Below are positions 41,029 through 50,881 of a stretch of DNA of 64,000 nucleotides, piece after piece. This DNA is from Parietichytrium sp. I65-24A (Eukaryota; Sar; Bigyra; Thraustochytrida; Thraustochytriidae), in contig BLSF01000039.1 in NCBI GenBank assembly GCA_012862575.1, positions 1,695-65,694 on the forward strand, written 5' to 3'. The position numbers and the translations under genes are program-made. Numbering within the stretch: position 1 is the first letter of the stretch; every line of letters begins with the position of its first letter. The notes under the pieces are model-generated. The model made no database searches. It was not told the DNA's origin and saw only the letters and a program-made list of their open reading frames with translations.

Positions 41029-44000
41029 ATGTCGACGGCGGGCGCAAGTGATGAGCTGGCGGCGTTGGACAGAGTGCTGACGAGGCTGGCCATGACAGAG
41101 GATGACCGGTTGGAGCCGGTGCTCGACAAGCTGCTGCCGCGACTGCTCACGCGCCTTGGGGACGGAGATGCGATCAGAGGCAAGACGCTGCAAATATTGC
41201 AGCACATTAACAAGCGTGTGAAGGACAACGCGTCCATAAAACTGCCGTGCTTTGATCTCGTGCAACTGGCGTTACCAGCTGAAGGACAGAGCCCGGTGAG
41301 CAACTTTACCGTCAATTTTGCACTAGTGTATTTGGAGCTGGGTTCTGACCGCATGCAGCCTGGGGAGCGGACAAGGCTACTGCCCAAGCTCTTCTGTGGG
41401 CTCGCAAAACTTCCTGAAATGCAGCAGGCCATCATTTTCCGCGTGCTCTCCAACATCATGCCATCGGTGTCGATCAGCGGGGACATGAGCGCATGGTTCG
41501 AAACCGGAACATCTGAGGCTGACAAGTCATTGATACTGGGATTCTTCTTAGATTGGATGTTCTACCAACCAAGCGACACCACCGCATCGGGTCCAGGCAC
41601 CGTAGTTCCCCCTGGGCTCACGCCAGCCAGGCTGGGGAGGCTCAAGACCAAAGCTGGGGCACTTCCCGATGGACAGACTCTTGCTAGGGTTCAGGAAGCC
41701 ATCCTCAGACTCTTGCTGTCAGGCGCGTTTGGCAACGAAAAGATCTTGCCGCACTTGATCGTTGGCCGAAGCGCCCTTCGCCACGAGGTGGTGACAGCCG
41801 CTGAGCAGGGCATGGCGAGGGTGCTTAAGGTGATCAATTTGGAAGACACAGATGTTTTATTGTCGCTCATGAGCCTCGTCTGCCCGACCATTCGGGCTGG
41901 AGCTGGTTCCACTGCGCCAAACTCTATTGATGGGAGCCCCCGTAAGCCGGCCTCTGCGCAGGTCAGGGAGCGTACCATGTCAGTCCTAAACCAAGCCCAA
42001 GCTTCTGGCGTCGCTGAACTGGTGGACCAAGCTGTAGAGCTGGTCGAGCACTGCGTGGTAGCCTCGAATAGCAGCTCCCAGCTGCGTGTTCTCGCACTTG
42101 AATTTAGTCAGCTCGTGGTTCGGTCTTGTTCGCAAGACGTCATGGTTCGCAGCGAATGCCACAATAAGCTAGCGACTGTGTTGCGCAGACAAGTTGAGCA
42201 AGTGAAGCTGTTGAGCAAGGGAGCAACTACGATTAAAGAGAGAGAAACCAGCTATTCGGCTCTGGCCACGTTTGCCTTCAGGTACACTTCGCTGTTCCGG
42301 GATGCCGTCACTCTTGTGACAGACATGATGGCTCAGATTGAGCTTGAGCCAGAGATCCGCTTGACTATTCAGGAGGCGCTCGCCGCATTGTGTGGCGCAT
42401 TTTCGGAGGAGAATTCCACCCCTGCGTTTAGAATGACGATCAAAGCTACGATGTTGTCCTATGTGGATAGCCCGCAACCCAGAGCTAGGCTTGTTGTGGC
42501 TGATTGGCTGACGAGACTCTTTCCGTTTAGTGACACGGACGCAAGATTCGTATGCGTGCAATTCTCCTGTGACCCTGACCTCGCCACGCGGCAGATGGCT
42601 GTTCGAGGGCTTGTTCCCGATCTTTGTGGAGCTACACATGCTGTTCCAGGAATTGAAGCAGAGAAATCTTCAGAAGACCCCGCACCAAGCATTGCCGAAC
42701 CATCTACGCGGTCTCAAAAGCGCGCCGAGCAATGGGCAAAAGACGCTGCCAAAAAGCTTGGAGACGCCGCCAAGCTCGAAATCGGACGTCTTGCGCTTGC
42801 TTGGACGGACGAATCCAATTTTCCGGAGGAAAATGCCCTGTTAAATCGGAAGGAGAGTGCCAAGGCATTCCCAAAGTTGCAGGACTGGCTCGAGTGCGTT
42901 ACTGCTGCCGGGAAACTCGACGGGCTAATTGCACGTGCAGAAAAGTCAGCCGACGCTCAAAATCAGCTCGCGGCCATCGTAGGCTTCACCAGCACCTGTC
43001 TTCTTCAGAATGAGCGGCAGGGTGTGCAGGTACTCAAGGCGCAAACGGAAACATTTAAAGGGCTCTTGGAGACCAGTTTGGAGATGAAAGATCTCACACA
43101 AACACGTGTGCTGCACAGAGCTGCTTCCAAGAGCCTTGTCGTCCTAGTCGAGCTGCATAGTGACATTTTCGACGTTCAAGAGGAGTGGCTGCTGAAATGG
43201 CTCAAGGCTGATTCCTCGGTCGTGCGTGAGAACGTCGCCATGCTGGTGCCGTTTTGTAAAGAATGCACGCAGTCAAGCTTTTTGGACGAGTTACTTACCC
43301 GAATGGGCAAAAAAGTTATCTCACAGGCTCATGCGCGACATGGTGCAATTTTGGCAGTAGGACGGCTGTTGGCGAGTCCCAGTATTTCGAAGACCCTCGA
43401 CGATGGAAAGGCGCGAACTCTTTCGGAAACATTGGTGAACATACTTTTGGAGACCTCGAAGGCACGCATTGTAACTCTGGCTTGCATAGAGTCCATCGGC
43501 TTGGCAACTGAAAACAACTCTTTTGATTTGAGCGACGAGGCCCTGGGGAACCTGATTGATCTCCTCGAAAGAGTTACGAAATCGGACGTGGGATCTTCTG
43601 GCAACCAAGAGCTGGACGGCGGGAGCGCGGCTCTCTTGCAAGTTGGACTCGAGACTCTTGGCAAGCTCTTGAAGTCCGATATGGTCGCTTCGATGCCAAC
43701 CATGAAAGAAAATGCCCTCGCGGCCCTCTTCAAAGCGGGCGAGCAGAAGCAGACCGAGATTCAGCTCGTCGTTGCCACTGGACTCTGTGGGTTGGCTGAG
43801 AGAAGCTCGGAAGATTTCCAGCAGGTCATGGATAAAGTTCTCACCGAAGCTGCGAGATCCACCAAGAATTATCTGCGCTCTGCCTCCTCGTTTTGGCTCC
43901 TCGCTCTCATCATCAAATTTGGTTCTGAAGAGTATGCTCAGCAATACTTGGAGCCATGCCATGCAACTTTCGCGACTTTTCTCCGAGAGCGATCTGAGCT

Positions 44001-46734
44001 CACTCGTGAGTGCGCGGCGCGTGGCATGGCGTGGGCATTTCAAAGCGCCACAGACGCATCGGTGAAGGCTGAGCTCGTGTCGAGCTTGGCGCGGCACATG
44101 GCCGCCAAATCGCTCTTCTTGTCGGAGGTAAAGAAGGAGCAGCAGAGGGAAAAGGAAATTCGCGAGAAGAAGGAAGAGCTCGGGTCTGATTACACAGCCA
44201 GCGCCCACGTCCAACCAAAGGACGAAGAGGACGAAGAGGAGACCGAGTCTGAAAGGCAGGCGCGCTACGAGTCGGGTGCGAACGTACGTGCCAAAGACTC
44301 TGGCGAGGCCAAGCCGGACACGCAGAGCGGGCCTTCGAAAGTCTCGCCTCTTAACACGGTGTACAAAGAGGTCTTTCAAGTTGCTATGAAGGTTGGGAAA
44401 CCTGCGCTGACGTACCGCTTGCTTTACCACTCTGCTGGAAACGCTTTCTGGAAGACAGCTTCCACGAGACATCTCCGCTGCCCTGCCTACGAATTAGACA
44501 TGATTGAAGGCCCCACGCTTGACGAGGACGGAAAACAAGTGGAGGATCTGGACAACGAAATCGTGGAACAATTGGTCCCAATTCTGTACCACTACAAGTA
44601 CGAGATGGAAGAGCACATCAAGAACACTATGGTCCAGCTCTGGTCCACCATTACGATGGACATGGGAACCGACAACGACATTCTGCAAAAGTACCTCCAT
44701 AAAATTATCGCACAGGTTTTGCAGAACATCAGCTCAACCAAATTCCGAGAGAGACACGCTGGAGCTCTGGCTCTCGCCAACATTATCCGGGAAACCAAAG
44801 ACTCAGAATTGATTCAATACCTCGAGAGAGCGTGGAAGCTTACACTGCGCCTTGTCGACGATCTAAACGAAGCAACCCGTGTCGCTGCTGTCATTCTTGC
44901 GAAAGAAGTGTCAAATCTGACGGTCCGACTCTGCAACGTCGAGTCAGACTCGTCGCAGGCAAAGCAAGACATCGCCAAGGAGTCTTTAGCAGTAGCGCTT
45001 CCATACTTGCTGGAGAAGGGCCTCGCAGAGCAAAGCAAGGAGGGACAAGCCATCGCGATGCACACGCTTGCGCGTGTCGTAAAGGTTTGCAAGGAAAACA
45101 TTGTTCCCAATATAACCCAGGTTACAGTGCGATTGTTGGATAGCATGAGCGGGCTTGAGGACCAAACCCTCCAGTACGCCATGTTCCATACGAACGACCA
45201 AGGTGGCGACCTTCAAGTGTCGCGAGAGAGACTCGAAACCCTCCGCGTCCAGGCTGCAAATGAAAGCCCCATGCAACAAGCTATCGACATTTGCATCGAC
45301 CACATACCTCGAAATGACCCCCTGGACGAGCTCGCCCCTGAGCTGGCAAAGCTTGCGAGATCTGGCGTCGGATTACCAACAATGGCAGCGACGTCACGAG
45401 CGATAGCAAGGGTGGCGTCGCGGCGGGATCTCGAGGCCGGAGTCGAAAAGCACGCCAGCGTGCTATTGCGGGGTCTTGCCAACTCGCTGAACGACCGCTC
45501 TGCAATGATACGAAGGAGCTTTGCGTCAACTGCCGCTGCTGTCGCACGCGTCGCGGACTCTACTTCTGTGAAGGAGTACGTCAAGGTGCTGCGTAGGTTG
45601 TACAGCGATCCTGGCGATGAAAAGTCCCGCCTCACAGTCGCCAATGCACTGCAAGAGCTTCTTCAAAGAACGCCAGATATTTTCCGCACTCACACCAAAT
45701 ACTTGCTTCCTCTCATGTTTCTCGCCCGACACGACGATGAGGAGGAGATCTCGTCCGCTTACAGGCTTGTGTGGTCCGAAAATGCAGGAACTATACAGAA
45801 CGGGACTGCAGACCATCTTGACCTCCTTGTCCCATTTTGCGTGGAGCAGCTTGGCAGCACGTCATGGTTGAGGAAGCGCCAAGCCGCGGAGGGGTTGAGA
45901 GAGCTAGCGGGCTCCTTAGAGCCTTCGTTGCTGCAGCCGTATGCCAATCAGGTGGTGAAGGGCCTCGCACAAGCACTTCCCGGACGTCTGTGGAACGGGA
46001 AGGAGGCTTTTGTTCGAGCAATTGCATACACTTGGAAGCGGTTCTCAATCGGAGGCCTCAAAATGGAAGACGCGTTCGCGGAGGCGGGGCAATTTTGCAG
46101 CACCGTCTTGATTCCAGAATGCTATCGTGAAAACGCCTCTCCGGCCTATTTGGAGGCAGCATTCGAGGGCATTTACGAAATTTGCTTGTTCCAACAACCG
46201 GAGGACTCATCTGAGTTGGTCGACTTGTTGTGCTCTGCAGTGGGAACTCCCTCCGACGACTCAAATGAGTCAAGCAAGAAGAGCAGCTCAGTCGTCGCTA
46301 AAGCATTTGAAGCGATTGGAGCAGCGTACAAACCAAATTTGGAAAGTGGAGTCTTGACAAGCATTCTTTCTCAAGCCGACGCCAATTTAAATGGTTCTGA
46401 CTATATTGTCGCAAACGGAGTAGGAACTTGCATGAAGATGATTCTTGAAAAGTGCCCGATCGCAACACCCGAGAACGGAGAGGCGGTCCGCTCTGCTGCC
46501 AACATCAGCTGGCGTTGTATCGTAGAAAACAAGAATCCGACTGTGCTCGTAGCAGCTCTCACAGCGCTGTCCTCGTTCTTTGGTCGAGAGGACCTCAAGT
46601 CGCAGCGCCCAGACTTTGCCATCACCCTCGCCACAAGCTCGCTCACCCGTGTGCAGCCTCTCCTGAGCCACCGCGAACCCAGTGTGGTGCATGCCGCTTC
46701 CAAGCTCAAGTCCAACGCCAATGCACTCCTCTAA
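41029..46734 (+). CDS. ECM29: Proteasome adaptor ECM29
   Basis: One uninterrupted 5.7-kb exon encodes 1901 residues (human ECM29 is about 1845). The N-terminus ELAALDRVLTRLAMTEDDRL ... VLDKLLPRLLTRL ... LQILQHINKRVKDNASIKLP follows ECM29. The whole is alpha-helical HEAT-type sequence. A charged linker (about residues 1034-1110, KKEQQREKEIREKKEE ... DEEDEEETESE) interrupts it. The conserved core follows: LVPILYHYKYEMEEHIKNTM, FRERHAGALALANII, LRLVDDLNEATRVAA, SGLEDQTLQYAMFH, SPMQQAIDICIDHI, SGVGLPTMAATSRAI. ECM29 binds the 26S proteasome, joins core and regulatory particle, and inhibits or relocates faulty proteasomes. I first considered GCN1, but length and motif order fit ECM29. The lack of introns in so long a gene fits an intron-poor genome. 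Confidence 0.92.
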   Translation: MSTAGASDELAALDRVLTRLAMTEDDRLEPVLDKLLPRLLTRLGDGDAIRGKTLQILQHINKRVKDNASIKLPCFDLVQLALPAEGQSPVSNFTVNFALVYLELGSDRMQPGERTRLLPKLFCGLAKLPEMQQAIIFRVLSNIMPSVSISGDMSAWFETGTSEADKSLILGFFLDWMFYQPSDTTASGPGTVVPPGLTPARLGRLKTKAGALPDGQTLARVQEAILRLLLSGAFGNEKILPHLIVGRSALRHEVVTAAEQGMARVLKVINLEDTDVLLSLMSLVCPTIRAGAGSTAPNSIDGSPRKPASAQVRERTMSVLNQAQASGVAELVDQAVELVEHCVVASNSSSQLRVLALEFSQLVVRSCSQDVMVRSECHNKLATVLRRQVEQVKLLSKGATTIKERETSYSALATFAFRYTSLFRDAVTLVTDMMAQIELEPEIRLTIQEALAALCGAFSEENSTPAFRMTIKATMLSYVDSPQPRARLVVADWLTRLFPFSDTDARFVCVQFSCDPDLATRQMAVRGLVPDLCGATHAVPGIEAEKSSEDPAPSIAEPSTRSQKRAEQWAKDAAKKLGDAAKLEIGRLALAWTDESNFPEENALLNRKESAKAFPKLQDWLECVTAAGKLDGLIARAEKSADAQNQLAAIVGFTSTCLLQNERQGVQVLKAQTETFKGLLETSLEMKDLTQTRVLHRAASKSLVVLVELHSDIFDVQEEWLLKWLKADSSVVRENVAMLVPFCKECTQSSFLDELLTRMGKKVISQAHARHGAILAVGRLLASPSISKTLDDGKARTLSETLVNILLETSKARIVTLACIESIGLATENNSFDLSDEALGNLIDLLERVTKSDVGSSGNQELDGGSAALLQVGLETLGKLLKSDMVASMPTMKENALAALFKAGEQKQTEIQLVVATGLCGLAERSSEDFQQVMDKVLTEAARSTKNYLRSASSFWLLALIIKFGSEEYAQQYLEPCHATFATFLRERSELTRECAARGMAWAFQSATDASVKAELVSSLARHMAAKSLFLSEVKKEQQREKEIREKKEELGSDYTASAHVQPKDEEDEEETESERQARYESGANVRAKDSGEAKPDTQSGPSKVSPLNTVYKEVFQVAMKVGKPALTYRLLYHSAGNAFWKTASTRHLRCPAYELDMIEGPTLDEDGKQVEDLDNEIVEQLVPILYHYKYEMEEHIKNTMVQLWSTITMDMGTDNDILQKYLHKIIAQVLQNISSTKFRERHAGALALANIIRETKDSELIQYLERAWKLTLRLVDDLNEATRVAAVILAKEVSNLTVRLCNVESDSSQAKQDIAKESLAVALPYLLEKGLAEQSKEGQAIAMHTLARVVKVCKENIVPNITQVTVRLLDSMSGLEDQTLQYAMFHTNDQGGDLQVSRERLETLRVQAANESPMQQAIDICIDHIPRNDPLDELAPELAKLARSGVGLPTMAATSRAIARVASRRDLEAGVEKHASVLLRGLANSLNDRSAMIRRSFASTAAAVARVADSTSVKEYVKVLRRLYSDPGDEKSRLTVANALQELLQRTPDIFRTHTKYLLPLMFLARHDDEEEISSAYRLVWSENAGTIQNGTADHLDLLVPFCVEQLGSTSWLRKRQAAEGLRELAGSLEPSLLQPYANQVVKGLAQALPGRLWNGKEAFVRAIAYTWKRFSIGGLKMEDAFAEAGQFCSTVLIPECYRENASPAYLEAAFEGIYEICLFQQPEDSSELVDLLCSAVGTPSDDSNESSKKSSSVVAKAFEAIGAAYKPNLESGVLTSILSQADANLNGSDYIVANGVGTCMKMILEKCPIATPENGEAVRSAANISWRCIVENKNPTVLVAALTALSSFFGREDLKSQRPDFAITLATSSLTRVQPLLSHREPSVVHAASKLKSNANALL

Positions 46735-46987
46735 ACCGCAACGCTTCTCATTCTCCAACACTTTTTCCGCATTGGCGTTCAAGCTGCTGGGAATGAACGA
46801 ACGAATGGATAGTTAAAACAAACAAAACTAAAAAGAAAATCGGTTCGCACGTTCCGTACACATTTGCGCCACCTAAAGCGCTATGCTCTGTCAAGAACCA
46901 CAAGAACCCAAGGCTTGTCAGCAGCCGCTACCTTAGGTTCGGTTCTTCGCGCCTCAGTGAGCGCGCCCGGTTCTTCGAGGCTGTGCG

Positions 46988-47008
46988 CGGTTCTTTTGCG
47001 AAGAACCG
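46988..47008. repeat. Hairpin CGGTTCTT-TTGCG-AAGAACCG
   Basis: An 8-bp perfect stem with a 5-base loop. The cluster around it has further GGTTCTTC and AAGAACC copies (46900-47010), about 200 bp after the ECM29 stop. Confidence 0.75.
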
Positions 47009-47082
47009 GGTCCTGAAGAGTTGTTGGGTTTGCTCCTCCTGCGCTCGTCTCCATGTGCGTTAGTTCCTTTGTTGTTGGATGC

Positions 47083-47114
47083 TGAGACGTGAGACATGAG
47101 ACGTGAGACGTGAG
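47083..47114. repeat. GAGACGT short tandem repeat
   Basis: About four 7-10 bp units of the form GAGACGT/GAGACAT just upstream of the next gene. Confidence 0.75.
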
Positions 47115-47183
47115 AAGCATAGGCCGTGGTATTGCAAACTGTGCACAAGTAGTGGGCGTACGACCGATCTTTTCGGGAGCGCA

Positions 47184-47852
47184 ATGCGGAGCAGTATAAG
47201 TTTCTCCTCGCTCGGGGCAGTGAAAGCCAGACGATGCACTGCGCAGTTGCTCGCTGGGATGGAACAGGGAGGGCGGCATGGAGAGAAGAGCGTGGAGATC
47301 ATGATGGAGTGGCTGCAAGACCGGTGGGCAAGGGAAAATCTGGTGACGGCTGCAGGACACGATCTGCAAGCGGCATGCTTCAAAGTGACGTGCGAATCTG
47401 GAACGGCTGTGGAGCCGGTTGTGCAGTGCGGCTTGAAAAAAATGCTCGGAGGAAGTGTGTGGCGAGTCCCGAGACCAATCTGGATTTATGAAGTCCGTTC
47501 AAATGCCGTGAAGGCACCGGGTATCGCTGAGAGCTTTCCAATACATGCTGTTTCCACATTTATTGGAGCGGCGCTGGTGATCCTGGTCTTTTACTTGCTT
47601 CGCCATCAAAGGGACGTAAACGAAAGACGAAAAGCCACTTTACAATTAGTTTCACGAGACTCGGAAGTCGATTCGTCGGCAGACAAACAGATTCTGCCAC
47701 CAGAAGAGGTTCTTGATGACATTTCACATCCCGGTAAGCGAAGTTTTTATGGATGGTATGCTAGAACTGAAAGGTGCTCGTTCAGCTATGAAGAGATCAA
47801 TCCTGACAAGGAAGTTGTGTTTGTAAAAAATAGCATGGGAAGCGATTTTTGA
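47184..47852 (+). CDS. Hypothetical single-pass membrane protein (222 aa)
   Basis: I do not recognise this protein. From ATG 47184 (MRSSISFSSLGAVKARRC) the frame runs 222 residues. The frame is open further upstream without an ATG, so an upstream exon is possible. Residues about 40-115 are soluble with several Cys (CFKVTCESG, VVQCGLKKM). One clear membrane segment (about 145-165, STFIGAALVILVFYLLRH) is followed by a basic stop-transfer RHQRDVNERRK, then a polar tail with Tyr/Trp motifs (KRSFYGWYARTERCSFSYEE). The topology suggests N-terminus outside and tail in the cytosol, though no cleavable signal peptide is clear. Its stop lies 32 bases from that of the convergent LRR gene. Confidence 0.5.
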   Translation: MRSSISFSSLGAVKARRCTAQLLAGMEQGGRHGEKSVEIMMEWLQDRWARENLVTAAGHDLQAACFKVTCESGTAVEPVVQCGLKKMLGGSVWRVPRPIWIYEVRSNAVKAPGIAESFPIHAVSTFIGAALVILVFYLLRHQRDVNERRKATLQLVSRDSEVDSSADKQILPPEEVLDDISHPGKRSFYGWYARTERCSFSYEEINPDKEVVFVKNSMGSDF

Positions 47853-47884
47853 ATCTATATACAAGGATGGAGGCCGAAAAGACC

Positions 47885-49093
47885 TCACTTCAATTGCAAT
47901 TGGTCGTCAGAGTAAGAGGTGATCAATCTCAAAACTCCCCGCACGTTTGGAAGCTTGGACCGTACGAGGATAGTATGCCGCAGACCGCCGAGCTCAGAGC
48001 AAAATTCCAAGGAACGAGTAAAGGAAAGGTTGCTAAACACCCTCGGATTCTCCGTAGCGAACACCGAGTTCGCAGATTCCCCAAGTTGGTCAGGTAAATT
48101 ATTGCAATTGTGCTCGGGCAAGAAAGCAACGCTATATTCAATATCTGGGCACTCTTCAAGATTGATAACTCGTAATGAGCTATTTGTTGTCAAAAACTCT
48201 GCGTTGAAAAAGCTATAATACCAAAGCAGTTCAAGGGAAACCCAAAAGCAGCAGGCAAGGTCCAGATAGCGCAGCGCCGGGAATTTTTTTAACGCTTCGA
48301 GAACGAGCGTCGAGGAACTGCGATTCTCATTGAAGTTGCCAGCTAGCAATAAAACCTCAATACAGGGACAAGCTTCGCTCAGCGGCAGAAGAAAATCTTC
48401 TGTTAGTGCTGAGCAAAAGCTGAGATCCAGCCTCGTTAGATTCATGACACCCACCACGTCGGCGGTCCCTATAGACTCCCAGGTGTCCACTCTCTCCAGA
48501 AGCCGCACCTCGGCGCTCAAGAGCTGCGTGAATTCGTCTGTCACAGCTGAATGTGCGAGGTCGAGTTCTGTGAGGTTTTGGTCAAGCAAGCCACGGAGGA
48601 GATTGTCATCAATGATTGGTTGGCGGAGCTCCAGAGCTACGTGCTGAGCTTGCCTTAAAATTTCTCCTTTGAGATTCGCCGGAAAGGATTGCAGCGCCTC
48701 AATCTCCTCATCAGAGGCAGGAGCTCCCATAAGCAGAGCTGCAACCTCGCGGCAGCATAGTTGTACCAAGGTGGGCACTTCTGGTCGCAACGCTTTCCGC
48801 ACTTCAATTGATTTCCTCCTGCGCATGAGCCTATCCGCTGCCTCTTGCAGCTTCGATCTTTTCGCCAAGTTTCGGGACCGCTCCTCGCGCTCTCGCTCTT
48901 TCCGCCCCCTGAAACCCTCCACCCGTTCTTTCCTCGACCGCAGCTCGAAGAGCTGTCTCTCCACCGAGCGCGCTGCAGCCCCGTTTGGCGACGACCGAGT
49001 CGACAAGTTCTGCCGACGTGCGAGCACTGACGCGATCTCTTGGCGCGCCTGCGCTTGCCACGTGCTCGCCTTGCGTTTATTAAACCGATCCAT
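47885..49093 (-). CDS. Leucine-rich-repeat (RNI-type) protein
   Basis: The first minus-strand ATG is at 49093 (MDRFNKRKASTWQAQARQEI), giving 402 residues in one exon. The first 110 residues are highly basic and helical (RSRKERVEGFRGRKERE, RNLAKRSKLQEAADRLMRRR), probably a coiled coil or nucleic-acid-contacting arm. From about residue 180 come irregular LRRs: NLTELDLAHSAVTDEFTQLL, NLTRLDLSFCSALTEDFLLP, CIEVLLLAGNFNENRSS, ALRYLDLACCFWVSLELL, SLRVINLEECPDIEYS. The Cys in LDLSFC/LDLACC fits the cysteine-containing (FBXL/RNI) subtype. There is no F-box. The C-terminal 60 residues are unassigned. Function is unknown; a scaffold or ubiquitin-ligase-associated role would be a guess. Confidence 0.7.
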   Translation of the reverse strand: MDRFNKRKASTWQAQARQEIASVLARRQNLSTRSSPNGAAARSVERQLFELRSRKERVEGFRGRKEREREERSRNLAKRSKLQEAADRLMRRRKSIEVRKALRPEVPTLVQLCCREVAALLMGAPASDEEIEALQSFPANLKGEILRQAQHVALELRQPIIDDNLLRGLLDQNLTELDLAHSAVTDEFTQLLSAEVRLLERVDTWESIGTADVVGVMNLTRLDLSFCSALTEDFLLPLSEACPCIEVLLLAGNFNENRSSSTLVLEALKKFPALRYLDLACCFWVSLELLWYYSFFNAEFLTTNSSLRVINLEECPDIEYSVAFLPEHNCNNLPDQLGESANSVFATENPRVFSNLSFTRSLEFCSELGGLRHTILVRSKLPNVRGVLRLITSYSDDQLQLK

Positions 49094-49820
49094 GCCGGGC
49101 AAACTCCACCAAAAAAACAATCCTGTTGTCTTCACTCCTGGCTGGTCGTCGCAGCTCTCCCACGCTTCCCGCAGCTTGCGTATGCCACCTCACATACCTC
49201 TCAGCCCCGACACGACCGCGCGGCTCACTCTAGACCCACACTTCCTTTCGCCCCAACTCCCTTCTTTCCCTCAAGTCACGTTCCCCTAAGTGCGGGAAGT
49301 ATTGGGAAGTAAGTATTGGGATGTATTGGGATGTATTGGGAAGTAAGTATTGGGAAGTGTGGTGGAGTGTGGGGCTTATACTCGCACATAGTAAACCATA
49401 ATAGTACAAGGACAGCTACTATTTGTTGTAGCCCGCTGACTATCCACTATGGGTTCCGCATCCATGTACTAGAAGGGGTAAGGGTGGCTATCACCCCTTA
49501 GCTACTAGCTAGGCTGGCTACTTGTTAGGGAACCGTCCAGGAGCGTACGGAGACTCTGGGAACAAGGAAACGTTCCTTGTGAAGTGTACGCGCAACTGAC
49601 TCGCAGTCACCCGCCTGTACCGCCTGTGCCACGTGTGCCAAGTGTGGGGTCCACGGCTACTGTCTGCTCTGTTCTTCGTCGCGTTGTGTGCGTTGTGTGC
49701 GTTGTGTGAAGCAGCGACAGCAGCTGGGAGGACTGGGAGGAGTGGGAGGACTGGGAGGAGAGGTACGCGTTTGCGGGAGGGAGTCCTCGCACTTTGGTGC
49801 GTTCGGGTGGGTCGGAGGAA
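49094..49820. other. Divergent intergenic region with minisatellite
   Basis: No firm gene is seen. It carries the ATTGGGA(A/T)GTA minisatellite (49294-49358), GTTGTGTGC triplication (about 49682-49708) and GGGAGGACT repeats (about 49725-49762). A short hydrophobic frame (49633-49760) could be an upstream exon of the YbjQ gene, but I could not find splice sites in phase. Confidence 0.5.
49294..49358. repeat. ATTGGGA(A/T)GTA minisatellite
   Basis: Five or six imperfect units of 10-14 bp built from TATTGGGAAGTAAG and TATTGGGATG, upstream of the LRR gene's start. Confidence 0.85.
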
Positions 49821-50364
49821 ATGACGGTGGGCGCGCTGGTTGTGAGGCGTGCATGCGCGCGCGGACGTGGTACGCTGGTCCGGGGACTGTGCAGTAGATC
49901 TCCGGGGCAGGAAGGGCAGGGAGGGCAGGAGCGCAAGAAAGACGCGGATGCGTTCCCTGTGGTGATGACCGGGTTGCCAGCCGACGGGCGACAAGTGGAG
50001 CGGACACTGGGGCTTGTCACGAGCACGAGCGTGTTGAGCAGAAACATCTTTGTGGATGTGGTCATGGCCGCGCTTGGGTAGGTTGTCTTGTCTGGTTTGT
50101 ACGTGTTGCGATTGGTGGCGGGATGCTGACGTGTGGTTGTTGGGATTGTGGAACAGGGTGTTTGGCGGGCCGGCCAAGCAGTACGAGGAGCTAGTGAGCG
50201 AGGCCGTCGTGAGGGCCTCTGATGGTGTCGCGACGGCCGCGCAAAGGATGGATGCGGACCAGGTGATTAACTTCCGCATTGAGAAAGCCGTGATCGTGAA
50301 CCGTTTCATTTTTGGGGTGTATGTGTTTGTGACTGCTTATGGAACCGCGGTCAAGGTCAAATGA
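49821..50364 (+). CDS. YbjQ/UPF0145-domain protein with one intron
   Basis: Exon 1 49821-50077, GTAGGT donor, 79-bp intron, exon 2 50157-50364; phase 2 on both sides gives AALG-VFGG. The predicted product is 154 residues. The C-terminal 100 match the bacterial YbjQ/UPF0145 family: VERTLGLVTSTSVLSRNIFV, GGPAKQYEELVSEAVVRASD, AAQRMDADQVINFRIE, VYVFVTAYGTAVKVK. The family forms pentamers and is annotated as putative heavy-metal-binding; the true role is unknown. The first 50 residues are Arg/Gly-rich with no family match, so the start could instead be the ATG at 49965 (MTGLPADGRQV). The intron shows it is not bacterial contamination. Its 3' end is convergent with the TLC-like gene. Confidence 0.75.
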
Positions 50365-50881
50365 GCTTGGACGGATGGATGGATGGATGGATGGAAGATG
50401 CACCTGCCGAGGCAAAATGTGGGCCGAACGCCCTTTAACCCAAGTTCACTTGATGGCCATGTTGGCGCGGCAAAAACACTTTATCAAGAATTGACGATGA
50501 TAAAGAAGGCAGGCAATGTCTTGCCTTTTATGACAGAGGAAACCCTGAATTGATGTCTTTTTAGTTTAGAGTTTTGTTCGTTCTGGTGCACATGAAAGTG
50601 AAAAGCTAATGAGCGAAATTTGCAGTGAATGCCGGCCGGCTTACAGTGAAATCATTTAGACTTGCTTAAAATATAAGAAGTGAAGTTTGGAGAGAAAGAA
50701 AGGCAAATGGAGAACTGTACACCTCCACACCTAAAGTGTACACTGAGAATACAAGCTTCTAACTGAATGTGCGTTGACTAACTTTCACAGCCCTCCAACT
50801 ACAAACACGCACTGTTTCAGGGCACTGCGCCTCAATCTGCGGGTCAGGTTCAGAACGACAACTAGGAGAAAACTCGATTCT
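50365..50881. other. Convergent 3' intergenic region
   Basis: No gene is seen. A GGAT microsatellite (50370-50394) follows the YbjQ stop. Confidence 0.6.
50370..50394. repeat. (GGAT)n microsatellite
   Basis: About six GGAT units starting six bases after the YbjQ-domain stop. Confidence 0.9.

Larger units (their letters stand above)
46735..47183. other. Intergenic with GGTTCTT/AAGAACC elements
   Basis: ECM29 3' region. It contains several GAACC/GGTTC repeats, a perfect hairpin (46988-47008) and tandem GAGACGT/GAGACAT units (about 47083-47114). No gene is seen. Confidence 0.6.

Noticed and set aside
41029-46734. GCN1 as the identity of the large HEAT protein
   Set aside because: Length near 1900 and the motifs at both the N-terminus and the LYHYKYE...SGLEDQTLQY core fit ECM29; GCN1 is about 2670 residues.
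49633-49760. Hydrophobic frame as an upstream signal-anchor exon of the YbjQ gene
   Set aside because: The available GT donor and AG acceptors do not join in phase to the YbjQ frame.
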